DNA of 64,000 nucleotides from Streptomyces halobius (GCF_023277745.1 NZ_CP086322.1:186001-250000), one strand, 5' to 3'. Shown: positions 18,071-27,696, numbered from the stretch's first letter. A program made the numbers and translations. Notes: generated by a model from the letters alone, not told the origin.

Positions 18071-18732
18071 CGATGCGAGTGCGGGTGGATGTCTTCTCGG
18101 TGGCCGACGCCTTCAACGGACCGGAGTAGTCGGCACGCACCCGGCCACTGCCCTCGATCTCCTTGGACGCCTTCTCCGCCAGCGTGCCGAGCTGCCACGT
18201 CCAGATATGGGGTTCCCGCGCGCTGCCGCCCGGACCGGGCTTGGTGACTTCTCCGATGACAGACAAGACCGCACGCCGGCCCTCGCTGGGCACGGTGAAC
18301 ACGACCGGGTGCGTGGCTTCCCTCCGGAGGAGCAGATCGGTGCCCGACTCAGTGGCCTCGAAGTGGAACCGTAGGGTGATCACGCCCGAAGGCCCGACCA
18401 GAGCGGGGGGGCGCTTCCACGGAGACCGTCCAGCCCTCCGTGCCCTCTGTGGCCGCAAGTGTGCCCAACGGCACGACCGCCCTCTCCGGACAGTTCTCCC
18501 CCTCGGGCGGTGGTGACGCGCCCCCTCCGGACAACAGGAACGACCTCACCGTGGAGCCCACAGGTCCAGTGATGGTCAACGAGCCCGCAGGAGACACCGC
18601 CTCCGGACGTGCGTCCGCACGGCGCGGTACAGCCGCCCGGCCCTCGGCTGGGATCTGATGGCTGTACTCACCACCGGCACCCTGCCCACGCCCGTTCGTG
18701 ACAGCATCATGTGCACAACGACCGGTGGTCAT
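18018..18732 (-). pseudogene. unrecognised protein broken by a frameshift in a 7-C run
   Basis: From an ATG at 18732 the frame reads through AGSLTITGPVGSTVRSFLLS and PLGTLAATEGTEGWTVSVEA. At the G-run 18405-18411 it shifts; removing one base restores a continuous frame (ALVGPSGVITLRFHFEA, then REATHPVVFTVPSEGRRAV, and HIWTWQLGTLAEKASKEI). The joined protein would be about 230 residues and beta-rich. I do not recognise the family. The 3' end merges with transposase-like debris at about 18070, so it may also be truncated. The run of seven makes a sequencing error possible. Confidence 0.5.
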
Positions 18733-19179
18733 AGGACCCGCAGTCGGAAGACAACGCTCGAACAGTGACATCATCCCGCCCCCCCCGCAGCCGACACGGG
18801 CCCCTCCACCGGCTCTCGAAGCCCAGCTAAGGCAGGCTTCGATCAGTGTCGATCTGGACCGCCGGCAACGAACACGCGCCCCGGGATCCGTCGACGGCCC
18901 GCTGTCGACGGCCGCTACTGAACACACGGACATCGATCCGCAGGGCGCGGCCCCTCGAACACCTCCAACATGGCGCATTCAAGCCCCCTTCTTGGCAGGC
19001 GAAAACCGTGACGCGGAACCCTGAACAGCCCATGCTGGTGAGTCGATTCGGCTTCGCAGCCGACCAACAGATGACACATGCTGGATGATGGACTTGGAGG
19101 AGCGTTGGGTTAATTCGGAGAAGGACGAGTAACATCCAGCCAACCACAGATAGATCAGGCGTAGAGAGCAGGCTGTGCC

Positions 19180-19788
19180 ATGTCAGACTCGGAATTCGCT
19201 GCGCAGGTGGCTGCCAAGCTGAAGAGCATCACGAAAGAGATCAACGAACTGCAGAAGCTCAAGGCAAAGCTGGAGGACCTCCAGCACCACCTCGGAACAG
19301 GCTCCCGGGACGAGACAGTTACATCACCACCGCCAGAGGCCGACACCGGAGTGACGGAGTCGGCGGCTGTGCCTCCCCCACGACGCGCGACAACTGCCGT
19401 CCCGAAGGCCCAGCCGACGAAGAAGGCCGCGGCCAAGGCAGCGGGAAGCCCCAAGAAGCCGCGGAAGACCGCGTCGGTCAAGGGCAAGGGACGGCAGAAG
19501 AGCCCCACTCGCGCCGACCGCCTCCTCGGACTGCTCAACGAACAGCCACGCACCGTCGCGGAGATGACAAAGCTTCTGGCACAGGAACACCCTCAGCACG
19601 CTGCGCCCGAGACCGCCGTACGCAACACCCTGGAGAACTCACTCGTCGCCAGGGGCCTGGCACACCGCAGCAAGCAAGGAAGGAGCGTCTTCTACTCCCG
19701 CCCCGCACCCGAGCCTAAAAGCGGCATCGAAGCCCCAGAAGCCGACGCGGCCAACGTCAGCGAGGACGGCGCGCCTGCCATGACCTGA
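19180..19788 (+). CDS. probable DNA-binding protein: coiled coil, basic Ala/Lys linker, winged helix
   Basis: 202 residues. Residues ~5-42 form a predicted coiled coil (AAKLKSITKEINELQKLKAK). Residues ~48-110 are Pro-, Ala- and Lys-rich with histone-H1-like KKAAAKAAGSPKKPRK. Residues ~110-170 look like a winged helix (ADRLLGLLNEQPRTVAEMTK, then ETAVRNTLENSLVARGLAHR and SVFYSRP as the wing). The tail is acidic. The design suggests a nucleoid-associated or regulatory DNA-binding protein; the target is unknown. It stands alone on the plus strand and is followed by a strong hairpin at 19824-19854. Confidence 0.75.
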   Translation: MSDSEFAAQVAAKLKSITKEINELQKLKAKLEDLQHHLGTGSRDETVTSPPPEADTGVTESAAVPPPRRATTAVPKAQPTKKAAAKAAGSPKKPRKTASVKGKGRQKSPTRADRLLGLLNEQPRTVAEMTKLLAQEHPQHAAPETAVRNTLENSLVARGLAHRSKQGRSVFYSRPAPEPKSGIEAPEADAANVSEDGAPAMT

Positions 19789-19823
19789 CCTCCTGGCGTC
19801 TTGGCCGCCACGCTGTTGGTCAA

Positions 19824-19854
19824 GTGGTCTGGAGGAACCTCTCCTCCAGACCAC
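19824..19854 (+). terminator. perfect 12-bp stem hairpin
   Basis: gtggtctggagg and cctccagaccac form a perfect 12-bp stem with a 7-base loop, 36 bases beyond the stop at 19788. It is a convincing terminator for the DNA-binding protein gene. Confidence 0.75.
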
Positions 19855-20109
19855 CCCCGCCGCGCACTCCTCGATCTCCTCGATTCTCGCCGGCACCCCC
19901 GACTCAAGCCCCAGCAAACCCGTCAGGTCCTTCGCCCGCAGCCCGCCACACCCGCCTCCGACTCCAGGACGTCCCTGATCCGCTGGTAGTCCGGCGTGAG
20001 CACCTCCACCGTCAGACCCTCCCGCCGACGCGACACCATCGCCCTGGGCATTGCGACCCTCGCCGCGGCCGGGCCCGGCTGCCCCTCGTCCCCGGCCTCC
20101 TCCTCGGAC
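19855..20109. other. region without a recognisable intact gene
   Basis: The minus strand contains the peptide VEVLTPDYQRIRDVLESEAG and, in another frame, GLESGVPARIEEIEECAAG, which hint at a decayed gene, possibly of mobile origin. No frame is long or conserved enough to call. Confidence 0.3.
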
Positions 20110-20400
20110 GCGGCCAGAGCCTCAGTCAGTTGGGGTCGGCTTCGTCATCGGCGTCACAGAAGGGCACACATTGCTGCCCAAGGTCGAGCGACGGATGCGG
20201 CACCGCGTCGGTGCCGAAGTGTTAGACGGCGTAGGAGCGGATGTCGTCGCGGACGGCGTCGGCATCCCAGCGGGCTGAGCGCAGCGGGCGCTGCATCGGC
20301 CCGGCCGGGTCAGACCCGCCTGTTCAGCCAGCCGCCAGCAGTTCTTGCGCTCGATGTTCGACAGCAGCCCGAGCAAATAGACGCTTCGCGCTCGGCAGAC
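20110..20400 (-). pseudogene. IS701-family transposase, N-terminal remnant
   Basis: The minus strand reads YLLGLLSNIERKNCWRLAEQ and then, after a one-base shift, MQRPLRSARWDADAVRDDIR and SYAVEHFGTDA. This is the start of IS701-type DDE transposases (Y..GLL...ERKN.W.LAE.AG....MQ.LL..A.WD.D.VRDD.R.Y...HLG). The catalytic part is missing. Confidence 0.65.
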
Positions 20401-20433
20401 GACTCACCTGAACAGGGCTGAAGTGGTGTTCTG

Positions 20434-20935
20434 TCACGGTCCGGGCCCGGGCTCGTGTTCGGGCAGTGTGAAGTTCCGTACGAAGAGCAGGGCTGTTAGC
20501 AAGTTGCCGTTGAAGGCGGTGGGGGTATATCCGCTGACAGCGCGCCCGGTCTCCAGGCTGGCCGCCACCTCCGCCAAGTAGGCGCCCAACGAGGGGCCAG
20601 GCCGAAGTTCACGCCCTCGTATTCGCTGAACCGGCCGATCGCACCGAAGGTGTCGCCGGGGCGACAGTCCATGACCAGGCCGTTGACGTCGTCATCAGTG
20701 AAGAAGAGGTAGTTGTGGTGCCAGTAGTCGTCAAGTCCCTCGCCATCGTCGGCCAAGTCGGCCAGCATGTCGCGACCAGTTCTTTTGGGAAGGGAACACC
20801 GAGCGTCCGACCTGCCTCTTCGATCTCCTCCAGCTGGGCCTGCTCATAACCGGCATACGCGTTACGGACGTTGGCCCACAGTCAGTCCCCAATCCGGTCC
20901 CAAGCGGTTTCGACTCGCTGCCTTCCCATGTCCAT
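20434..20935 (-). pseudogene. SMI1/KNR4 (SUKH-like) family protein, multiply broken
   Basis: Joining frames gives RQRVETAWDRIGD-stop-LWANVRNAYAGYEQ, then LEEIEEAGRTLGVPFPKELV, then the block DDYWHHNYLFFTDDDVNGLV and CRPGDTFGAIGRFSEYEG. After a shift in the G-run 20593-20596 it continues SLGAYLAEVAASLETGRAVS and ends FVRNFTLPEHEPGPGP. This pattern is that of SMI1/KNR4-type (SUKH) proteins, often immunity proteins to secreted toxins. One TGA and at least two frameshifts interrupt it. No partner toxin is seen. The minus frame remains open upstream to about 21200, so the original gene may have been longer. Confidence 0.6.
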
Positions 20936-21204
20936 CCCCCTATCGCGCCTGCGTTCCGCCTGCATCGCGCAGGAGTTCACACGCCAGTCGGCCTCGGTGA
21001 AGCGCGGTGCCGATCCTCGCACCCCCTTCAGGCCGACATTCGGCGACCCAAAGGACCAGCACTCGACTTCGACCGTGTCAGGGCCGACCCGGGCTTGGAG
21101 CCGGCGCAGTACATCGGGGTTCCCACAGTCCCTGTTGGCAAGGAGGCGGCGAGGAGGAAAAGGGGGCTCGGCTCCTCCCCGCCGCGGACCCGACCGGGCT
21201 TTCA

Positions 21205-21789
21205 CTACTTGCTGGTGGCGAAGCGCATCAGGGCCTGCTCGTCCCCCTGCTTGATCTTCCCGGTCTCATTGATGACCTGAAGCTTCCAGCCCGTGCCCAC
21301 GCGTATCGCCTTGGCGACCGCGCAGCCGTTGTCGTTGCTGAGCAGGCTGGGCCAGATGTCGGCGACCTGCTGACTGCTGCCGCCCGTCGCGTCGTACACC
21401 TTGAAACTGATGTTCCGGGCGTTCTGGAAGGCACTGTTCTTCTTGTACGCGGCGGCGACGAACACGATGGAAGTGATCTGGGCCGGTACCCTCTCGAACT
21501 CGACGGTCACCGTCTCGTCGTCGCCGTCCCCGTGCCCGGTCTGGTTGTCCCCGCTGTGCACCAGTGAGCCGTTGCCCATCGGATCCAGGGAGTCAAGGCC
21601 CGCGAGGCGTACCGGGTCCGGCCCCTGCATCGCGATGGCGATCAGGTCGAGGTCGGTACCTTGCTTCCGCTTGAACTTCCCCATCAGGCCGCCGCTGCTC
21701 CCGGCGGTGGGGTCCCAGGAGGCTCCGATGGACAGATGGGTCACCCCGTCCAGATCCGCCGGGCCGTCTTCCTTCGTGAGCGTGATCAT
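21205..21789 (-). CDS. TerD-family stress protein
   Basis: 194 residues from the ATG at 21789, preceded by GAGG; a start at 21804 would add five. TerD landmarks are ITLTKEDGPADLDGVTHLSI at the N-terminus, GTDLDLIAIAMQGPD, NQTGHGDGDDETVTVEFER (acidic calcium-binding loop) and ITSIVFVAAAYKKNSAFQNA. Family members bind calcium and are linked to tellurite, phage and general stress resistance; streptomycetes carry many copies, several tied to development. It has an insertion, GGLMGKFKRKQ, near residue 30. It is a lone gene, convergent with nothing. The 380 bases upstream (21850-22230) contain no gene I can support. Confidence 0.88.
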   Translation of the reverse strand: MITLTKEDGPADLDGVTHLSIGASWDPTAGSSGGLMGKFKRKQGTDLDLIAIAMQGPDPVRLAGLDSLDPMGNGSLVHSGDNQTGHGDGDDETVTVEFERVPAQITSIVFVAAAYKKNSAFQNARNISFKVYDATGGSSQQVADIWPSLLSNDNGCAVAKAIRVGTGWKLQVINETGKIKQGDEQALMRFATSK

Positions 21790-22234
21790 GTACCCAATCC
21801 TCATTAGTAGTGAGATCTACACATTAAAGTGTGCCTGGTGCCCTGTTCCTTCAAGGGATCGCCCTCACGATGCGGCTCACGCGGCTCACGGCGACTCCAC
21901 AAGACCCGCCGCGAGCCCGCCCCATGGAGAACCATGGTGTGTTGGCGCCGTGAGTCGCGCCGCAGAGAGTCGGACGACCACCGCGCGCATCACCCATGCG
22001 CACCTCCGCGACCGGCGACCGAGCAGCACCCGCGATCTGAAAGGTCCTACCGCTTTCTGCGGCCAAGGCCGCCACGGCGGCGCTGTCGTGCAGGGCGAGG
22101 TCCGCGCGGGCGTCGCCGGTCAATCCGCGTGGCTGTGCGGTGCGGACGCCCTTTCCTGTGTTGGACATTCGTCACGTCATGCGGGCTGATTACAGATCGT
22201 GCCTTTGTCGGGGTAGGGCAGGAAGTGTCAGTCG

Positions 22235-23320
22235 TTACGTCCTCCGCTGAGTGGCCGCACGCGCCAGTTCGCGCAGCGCGTTGGCCACGCCTGGTGGGAG
22301 CACGAGCCGTTCGAGTACCCGTTCAGCTTGCCGACGACGGGTTTGGATGAGGCGTCGGACCTCATTGTAGGCCCCGGTGGCGGTCACGAGTTGACGGGCC
22401 CGTTCGGCACCCTCCTCGTCCAGAGCCGGGTTGCCGATCAGTGTGCTCATAGTGTGCTGCCGTGCCGGGGTGGCGTTCCTCATGGCGAGGGCGATGAGCA
22501 CCGTCTGCTTGCCTTCTCGCAGGTCGTCCAGACGGGATTTGCCCGTGACTCGTGGGTCGCCGTAGACGCCGAGGAGGTCGTCGCGGAGCTGGAAAGCGTC
22601 TCCTACCGGCAGCGCGAAGTCGCTGAGTGAGTCAAGGAGTTCACCGTTGCCTCCGGCGAGCACGGCGCCTATGTGAAGGGGGCGTTCGAGGGTGTATTTG
22701 GCGGTCTTGTAGCGAAGGATCGTCAAGGCACGCTCCAGATCCGCCGTGGGTTGTCCGCTTGAGGTCACATCCAGGTACTGGCCGTACATGACCTCGGTGC
22801 GCATCGCGTCGAGCAAGGGCAGCACGGCCGAGAGCTGAGCCGGGTCGAGGCCGGCGGTGTGGAAGAGTTCATCCGACCAGGCAAGGGCAAGGTCACCGAT
22901 AAGGATGGCGGCGCTGGTCCCGACAAAGTCGGCGGCAGCCCTGCTACGACCTGGCGTGTAAGCCCTGGCGAGGGCGCGGTGCACGGTGGGTGCGCCACGA
23001 CGGGTACAGGAGTTGTCCATGACGTCGTCGTGGATGAGACAGAAGGCATGGAACATCTCCAGTGCGGCGCCTACCCGCACCACAGGCCCGGTGTCTCCGT
23101 GGCCACCTGCAGCGTGCCAGCCCATCACGCACAGGATGGGGCGCAAGCGCTTGCCACCGGCTGTCAGGAAGTCGCCCAGCGCCTGGACCACGTCCGCAGG
23201 CAAGTGCTGCGCATCGGCGGCTGCGGACTTGCGGGCCAGAAAGTCACTGAGAACGCAGGCAACCTGGTTGCGTATGGCGGAGGGATCGAAGGGCTGCTCA
23301 CGTAAAGCTGGCGTGGTCAC
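22235..23320 (-). CDS. trans-polyprenyl diphosphate synthase (GGPP synthase type)
   Basis: 361 residues from a GTG at 23320 (an in-frame ATG at 23383 would add 21). The first Asp-rich motif is FCLIHDDVMDNSCTRRG near residue 110 and the second is QLRDDLLGVYGD near 265. TAGGKRLRPILCVMGWHAAG and RYKTAKYTLERPLHIG are further class I synthase landmarks. It condenses IPP with allylic diphosphates. The residues just before the first motif (ALEMFHAFCLIH) are partly bulky; product length cannot be deduced safely. It is the last gene in the order cis-prenyltransferase, squalene/phytoene synthase, MMPL, this synthase, with a 230-base gap to the MMPL gene. Confidence 0.92.
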   Translation of the reverse strand: MTTPALREQPFDPSAIRNQVACVLSDFLARKSAAADAQHLPADVVQALGDFLTAGGKRLRPILCVMGWHAAGGHGDTGPVVRVGAALEMFHAFCLIHDDVMDNSCTRRGAPTVHRALARAYTPGRSRAAADFVGTSAAILIGDLALAWSDELFHTAGLDPAQLSAVLPLLDAMRTEVMYGQYLDVTSSGQPTADLERALTILRYKTAKYTLERPLHIGAVLAGGNGELLDSLSDFALPVGDAFQLRDDLLGVYGDPRVTGKSRLDDLREGKQTVLIALAMRNATPARQHTMSTLIGNPALDEEGAERARQLVTATGAYNEVRRLIQTRRRQAERVLERLVLPPGVANALRELARAATQRRT

Positions 23321-23552
23321 GGACGCCCCCCTGCTTCGGTGTCCCTCGCGGTTGCTCCAGCGCTGTGTACTGATCTCTGCCACGCGGTTTGCTCCCTGAA
23401 GAAGGGGCGGCGGGAAGGTAGGGGCTGTGGTGCCGGGCCCTGGTGGTGCGCAGGCGGCCGCGGGTCAGGGTCCACCACAGAGCCACAGAGCGAGCCTGGA
23501 CGGGGACGGTGCGGGCCAGCAAGGTGTGTTGGTTGCGTTCGATGGCACGCGA

Positions 23553-25700
23553 CTACAGTCGGTGCCCTGTCAGTTCCGCGGTGTGTTTCGTGCCGCTCGA
23601 GGTGGTGCCGCCCGCGCCGGGCAGCCACCAGTTGGCCTGGCCGAGCAGCCGCATGACGGCCGGGACGAGCAACGCCCGGATCAAGGTGGCGTCCACGGCG
23701 ATGGCGATGAACATGCCGACGCACAACTGTTTGACCGTCATGACGCCGCTGCCGGCGAAGATCGCACTGACCACCAGGACGACCAAGGCCGCTGCGGTGA
23801 TGACCGGCCCGGACCGCTGTAGTCCGAGGGCGACCGCGGCGGTGTTGTCCCGGGAGAGGTCGTACTGCTCGCGGATGCGTGACAGCAGGAAGAACTCGTA
23901 GTCCATCGAGAGGGCGATCAGCATCAGCAGCATGACCACAGGCTGGGCCACGTCGATGTATCCGGTGCGGGTTCCTCCGACCAGCCACAGCAGATGCCCG
24001 TCCTGGAAGATCCACACCAGTGCGCCGAAGGAGGCCCCCAGGGACAGTGCGTTGACCACCAATGCCTTGGCGGGCAGGACGACCGACCGCAGGGCCACCA
24101 GCAGCACCAGATAGGTGAACACCGTGATGTAGAGCAGCACCCAGGGGAGCCTGTCGTACAGCAGGTCCAGGGTGTCCACGGCCATCGCCGGCAGCCCGCC
24201 CACCAGCACCTCGCCTCCGGGGGGCGGGGGCATCGCGCGTATGTGCCGTACCAGGTCGCGCATGGCCGGGTCGCCGGCATTGCCGGCGTGAGCCACGTAC
24301 ACCACCGCGCTGTGCCGGGACGTGGCGGCGATGAACCCGGCGTTCGCGCCGGGCGACCGGACGAGTTTCTTGGCCCACGCCGTCAGGACCTCCTGCCCGG
24401 CGGGGGTGTCCAGCCGTCCGGGCACGGTGACCACCACCTGAGTGGCTTCGAGACCGCTGAGCGCGAAGTCGGTGCGCAGGCTGTCGGTGGCCACCCGGGC
24501 CGACGCGTCGACAGGCAGCGTTCGCTGGTCGGGGAAGCTGACAGTGATGTGCCAGAACGGGGCGGTGAGCACCAGCAGGACCATGAGCACGCCGCCCAGG
24601 TAGTGCCCCGGCCGGGCCATCACCGTCCGGGCCAGCTTCGCCCAGCCGTCACCGGCGGGCGCGTTTGTCCGGCGGCGCGGCCAGGGCAGTCGCCCGGCGT
24701 TGACCCGATGGCCCAGGACGGCCAGTGCGGCGGGCAGTGCGGTGATGCTGAGCATGGCGCTGACGGCGATGACGGCAGTCGCGCCCAGGCCGACCGAGCG
24801 CACCAGGCCGAGGGGGAAGAACAGGAATCCGGCCGCGATGCCGCTCATGGTCAGTCCGGACAGGAAGACCGTGCGCCCGGCGGTGGCGCAGGTGGCCGTG
24901 ACCGCGTCCGGCACACTGTCTTTGCGGGTGAGTTCCTCGCGGAATCGGCCGACGACGAAGAGCGCGGCGTCCACCCCCAGAGCCAGTCCCAGAGCTGTCA
25001 CCAGGCTCACGGTGATGAACGAGATCTCCACCGCACCGCGCAGCAGGCCCAGGAATCCCAGGGTGATACCGATACTGAGCCCGCCGATGACCACCGGGAG
25101 CAGTGCGGCCACCAGGGTGCGGAAGATGAGCAGGAGAAGGAGGAAGACCACCGGAAAGGCGATGAGTTCGGCGCGGCGCACATCGGCGAGGGACCGTTGG
25201 GCGGTCTCGTCGAGCAGCGCGACCGGCCCGGCGTATTGGATCTGGAAGCCGTCGGCCCGCAAGGTCGCGCGCAGCCGGTGGAAGCTGTCCACCCGCTGGG
25301 TGTCGTCGGATCCGGTGAGCAGGACGGCGACGGCCGTGGCGTGCCGGTCACGCGAGACCAGTACGGGCAGTTTGCGCGACCAGTACGTCATGGTGGAGAC
25401 GACGGTCTCGTCCGGCACGGCCGACAGTGATTGCTCCACCCCGCGGCGGAAGGCCGGCTCGTCGACCGTGTGGCGGGGATGGCGGTAGATGACCACCGTG
25501 TCGGCACCACCCTGCCCGATCTGGTCGCGGACCGTCACCGCCGCCCGGTTCGATTCGGCGTCGGCGGCGATGAGGCCCCCGTAGCTCAGCCGGTCACCGA
25601 TCCCTGCGGCCGCGGTCAGGGCCAGCCCGGCCAGAAGCAGCGGAACCAGCAGATAACCCCACTTGTGGCGGGCCGCGGCCCGGCCCAGTGCCGCGAACAT
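23553..25700 (-). CDS. MMPL/RND-type lipid transporter
   Basis: 715 residues from the ATG at 25700, four bases after the preceding stop. It has the MMPL layout: one N-terminal helix (GYLLVPLLLAGLALTAAAGI), a periplasmic loop, a five-helix bundle (residues ~180-330, with SLVTALGLALGVDAALFVVG), a second single helix and loop, then a second bundle with MLLMLIALSMDYEFFLLSRI. The Asp-containing helices are the proton-relay positions of the family. MMPL proteins export lipids in actinobacteria. Placement between a phytoene/squalene synthase and a polyprenyl synthase suggests it moves an isoprenoid lipid; the same arrangement is known in corynebacterial carotenoid operons. Confidence 0.93.
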   Translation of the reverse strand: MFAALGRAAARHKWGYLLVPLLLAGLALTAAAGIGDRLSYGGLIAADAESNRAAVTVRDQIGQGGADTVVIYRHPRHTVDEPAFRRGVEQSLSAVPDETVVSTMTYWSRKLPVLVSRDRHATAVAVLLTGSDDTQRVDSFHRLRATLRADGFQIQYAGPVALLDETAQRSLADVRRAELIAFPVVFLLLLLIFRTLVAALLPVVIGGLSIGITLGFLGLLRGAVEISFITVSLVTALGLALGVDAALFVVGRFREELTRKDSVPDAVTATCATAGRTVFLSGLTMSGIAAGFLFFPLGLVRSVGLGATAVIAVSAMLSITALPAALAVLGHRVNAGRLPWPRRRTNAPAGDGWAKLARTVMARPGHYLGGVLMVLLVLTAPFWHITVSFPDQRTLPVDASARVATDSLRTDFALSGLEATQVVVTVPGRLDTPAGQEVLTAWAKKLVRSPGANAGFIAATSRHSAVVYVAHAGNAGDPAMRDLVRHIRAMPPPPGGEVLVGGLPAMAVDTLDLLYDRLPWVLLYITVFTYLVLLVALRSVVLPAKALVVNALSLGASFGALVWIFQDGHLLWLVGGTRTGYIDVAQPVVMLLMLIALSMDYEFFLLSRIREQYDLSRDNTAAVALGLQRSGPVITAAALVVLVVSAIFAGSGVMTVKQLCVGMFIAIAVDATLIRALLVPAVMRLLGQANWWLPGAGGTTSSGTKHTAELTGHRL

Positions 25701-25704
25701 GTGC

Positions 25705-26700
25705 TCAGCTCCCTGCCGGCAGTCGGCCGGCCGCCTCACTGCGCCGCCGCGCGACGCCCGTCGGGGTAACCGACCGATGCACCCGTGACCGCAAGAGCGG
25801 AACGCCTGCGCGCAGCAGCAGCTGTGCCTGGCGGGCGTGGCCGATGCGGGGTTTGGCGGTCAGGACATCGTAGTCCCGCCGCTCGATCTCGGTGAGGTAG
25901 GAGCGGTAGAACACCAGTGAGGCTTTGAAGGAGCCCTGGCACTGGGGGTGCACCAGGTCGGGCAGGTCCGCGCCACGTTCGTACAGGGAATGGGCCCTGT
26001 CCACTTCGAACTTCACCAGGTCCCTGATGGCAGGCGTCGTCCGCCCGCGAGCCAGGTCCTGGCGGCTGACGCCGAACCGGTCCAGGTCCTCCAGCGGCAG
26101 GTAGGTCCGCCCGAGCCGCTGGTCCTCGGCGACATCGCGGATCATGTTGGTCCAGTGCACGGCCTGAGCAATCGCCGCCCCCTCCTCGCCCGCGGGCCGG
26201 CTCAACGGCCCCATGATGGCCAGAACCATGGGAAAAAAGGTTTCGACCGCCATGAGGCGCAGATATTGCTGCAGGTCTTCCCAGGTGGCGTATTCGGTGA
26301 CACGCAGGTCCATCAGGTGGGCGTTGAGGTGTGATTTGACGAGCGATTCGGCGGAGGCTGGATCGATATCCCATGCGCCCAGGGTGTGGATCAGTGCGCG
26401 CACACTCGGCTCGCACGAGTGCCCAGAACCGACGTCGGTCAGTACGACGTCACGCCACTCGCTGAACGCCCGCTCAGTCACCGCGGAGTCGACACCGTCA
26501 ACGAGCTCGTCGAAGTGGCGGGCGAATCCGTAGACGGCCCACAGGTGCGGTCTCCTTTCCGGCGGCAGCAGCAGGCTGCCGCGCCAGATGTCCTTGCCGT
26601 CCCCGAACGCCACGAGGAGTCGGCGGCAGAATTCGTACGACTCACGCAGCAGCGGATCGTGGATGCCGGCGCTTGTCAACGCCATGCGGTCGAGGTACAC
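25705..26700 (-). CDS. squalene/phytoene synthase family protein
   Basis: 331 residues starting at a GTG at 26700 with AGGAGG a few bases upstream. The first Asp-rich motif lies in VYGFARHFDELVDGVD (DELVD) and the second in WTNMIRDVAEDQRLGRTYLP (DVAED), both intact. LVFYRSYLTEIERRDYDVL matches the C-terminal conserved region. Enzymes of this family join two prenyl diphosphates head to head, giving squalene, dehydrosqualene or phytoene, in one or two steps. The gene starts ten bases after the cis-prenyltransferase stop and ends four bases before the MMPL start, so it is tightly coupled. The C-terminal ~45 residues are Arg-rich and variable. Confidence 0.92.
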   Translation of the reverse strand: MYLDRMALTSAGIHDPLLRESYEFCRRLLVAFGDGKDIWRGSLLLPPERRPHLWAVYGFARHFDELVDGVDSAVTERAFSEWRDVVLTDVGSGHSCEPSVRALIHTLGAWDIDPASAESLVKSHLNAHLMDLRVTEYATWEDLQQYLRLMAVETFFPMVLAIMGPLSRPAGEEGAAIAQAVHWTNMIRDVAEDQRLGRTYLPLEDLDRFGVSRQDLARGRTTPAIRDLVKFEVDRAHSLYERGADLPDLVHPQCQGSFKASLVFYRSYLTEIERRDYDVLTAKPRIGHARQAQLLLRAGVPLLRSRVHRSVTPTGVARRRSEAAGRLPAGS

Positions 26701-26709
26701 GGCTGCCTC

Positions 26710-27546
26710 CTAAGCTCGCGCTTGCGGGTCGTGGACGGTTCCGAAGGTGCGGTTGCGGCTCGCGTACGTCGCGACCGCCTGACGCAGGTGCCGACGGTCG
26801 AAGTCCGGCCAGGGCGCGTCGACGAAGACGAATTCGGCGTAGGCGCACTGCCAGAGAAGGAAGTTGCTGATCCGCTGCTCGCCGGCGCTGCGGATGAACA
26901 GGTCGACATCCGGCAGGTCGGGCGCGTAGAGATAGCGGGCGACCGTCTGACTGTCGAGGGCGTCCGGGTCGAGGCTCCCGGCGGCGGCGGCTTCGGCGAT
27001 GCGGCGCGCCGCGTCAACCAGCTCCGAGCGGCCCCCGTAGTTGAGGCACACAGCGAGGGTGAGTCCGGTATTGCCGGCGGTCAGTCGCTCGGCTGCCTCA
27101 ATTTCGGTGACCAGCTGAGGGGGCAACTCGGAAATGCGCCCCAGCCAACGAAACCGCACTCCTTGGGCGTGCAGTGCGTCCCGGCGCGCGCGCAGCATGC
27201 GCCGAAAGAGCGCCATGAGGAAGCGGACTTCCGATGGGGGGCGGCTCCAGTTCTCGGTGGAGAACGAGAATACCGTCAAGTAGCGGATGCCGATCTCAGC
27301 GGCGCCCTCGACCACATCCACCAAGGCCCGTTCTCCGACGGTGTGGCCCGCTGTGCGGGGCAGCCCGCGGGAGGTGGCCCAGCGGCCGTTGCCGTCCATG
27401 ATGATGGCGACATGGCGGGGCGGTGCCGGCACCGGCTGGGCAGCAGGGGGATCCGCCGAGGAACGGGGTGTCCACGCGGGGTGGGGCGCTACCGCCGGGT
27501 TGCCCGGTGATATCGATTCGGTTGTGGCTGATGGCTTCCGTCGCAC
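26710..27546 (-). CDS. cis-prenyltransferase (undecaprenyl/polyprenyl diphosphate synthase family)
   Basis: 278 residues if it begins at the GTG at 27546 (GCGGGG just upstream); the frame is open to 27648 but that would cross a strong hairpin. The first ~40 residues are Pro-rich. Then come HVAIIMDGNGRWATSRGLPR (catalytic Asp and IPP site), VFSFSTENWSRPPSEV, CLNYGGRSELVDAAR, and the C-terminal RSAGEQRISNFLLWQCAYAE with the Mg-binding Glu. Family members add IPP in cis to make Z-polyprenyl diphosphates, from short (Z,E-farnesyl) to C55. A housekeeping copy should exist elsewhere, so this one is probably specialised for the attached terpenoid operon (inference). Confidence 0.9.
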   Translation of the reverse strand: MRRKPSATTESISPGNPAVAPHPAWTPRSSADPPAAQPVPAPPRHVAIIMDGNGRWATSRGLPRTAGHTVGERALVDVVEGAAEIGIRYLTVFSFSTENWSRPPSEVRFLMALFRRMLRARRDALHAQGVRFRWLGRISELPPQLVTEIEAAERLTAGNTGLTLAVCLNYGGRSELVDAARRIAEAAAAGSLDPDALDSQTVARYLYAPDLPDVDLFIRSAGEQRISNFLLWQCAYAEFVFVDAPWPDFDRRHLRQAVATYASRNRTFGTVHDPQARA

Positions 27547-27611
27547 AGTGCACCCCGCATGATGAGGGAGGGACAACGCTATGAGCCTCGACAGTTGATG
27601 AGGCGTTCGTT

Positions 27612-27658
27612 CACAGGGCCCGTGCCGGGCGCGGTCAGCGCCCGGCACGGGCCCTGTG
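27612..27658. terminator. very strong hairpin
   Basis: A perfect stem of 21 bp (cacagggcccgtgccgggcg.. and its complement) encloses a 5-base loop. It lies between the unknown gene ending at 27697 and the cis-prenyltransferase start at 27546, both on the minus strand. It separates them into two transcripts. Confidence 0.85.
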
Positions 27659-27696
27659 GTTGTGGCTGGACCTCGAGGTCCACGGCGCCGCGGTAG

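Noticed and set aside
22235..27546. Hopanoid biosynthesis cluster
   Set aside because: Squalene-hopene cyclase and hpnE/hpnH-type genes are missing, and the cis-prenyltransferase plus MMPL order does not match the streptomycete hopanoid operon.
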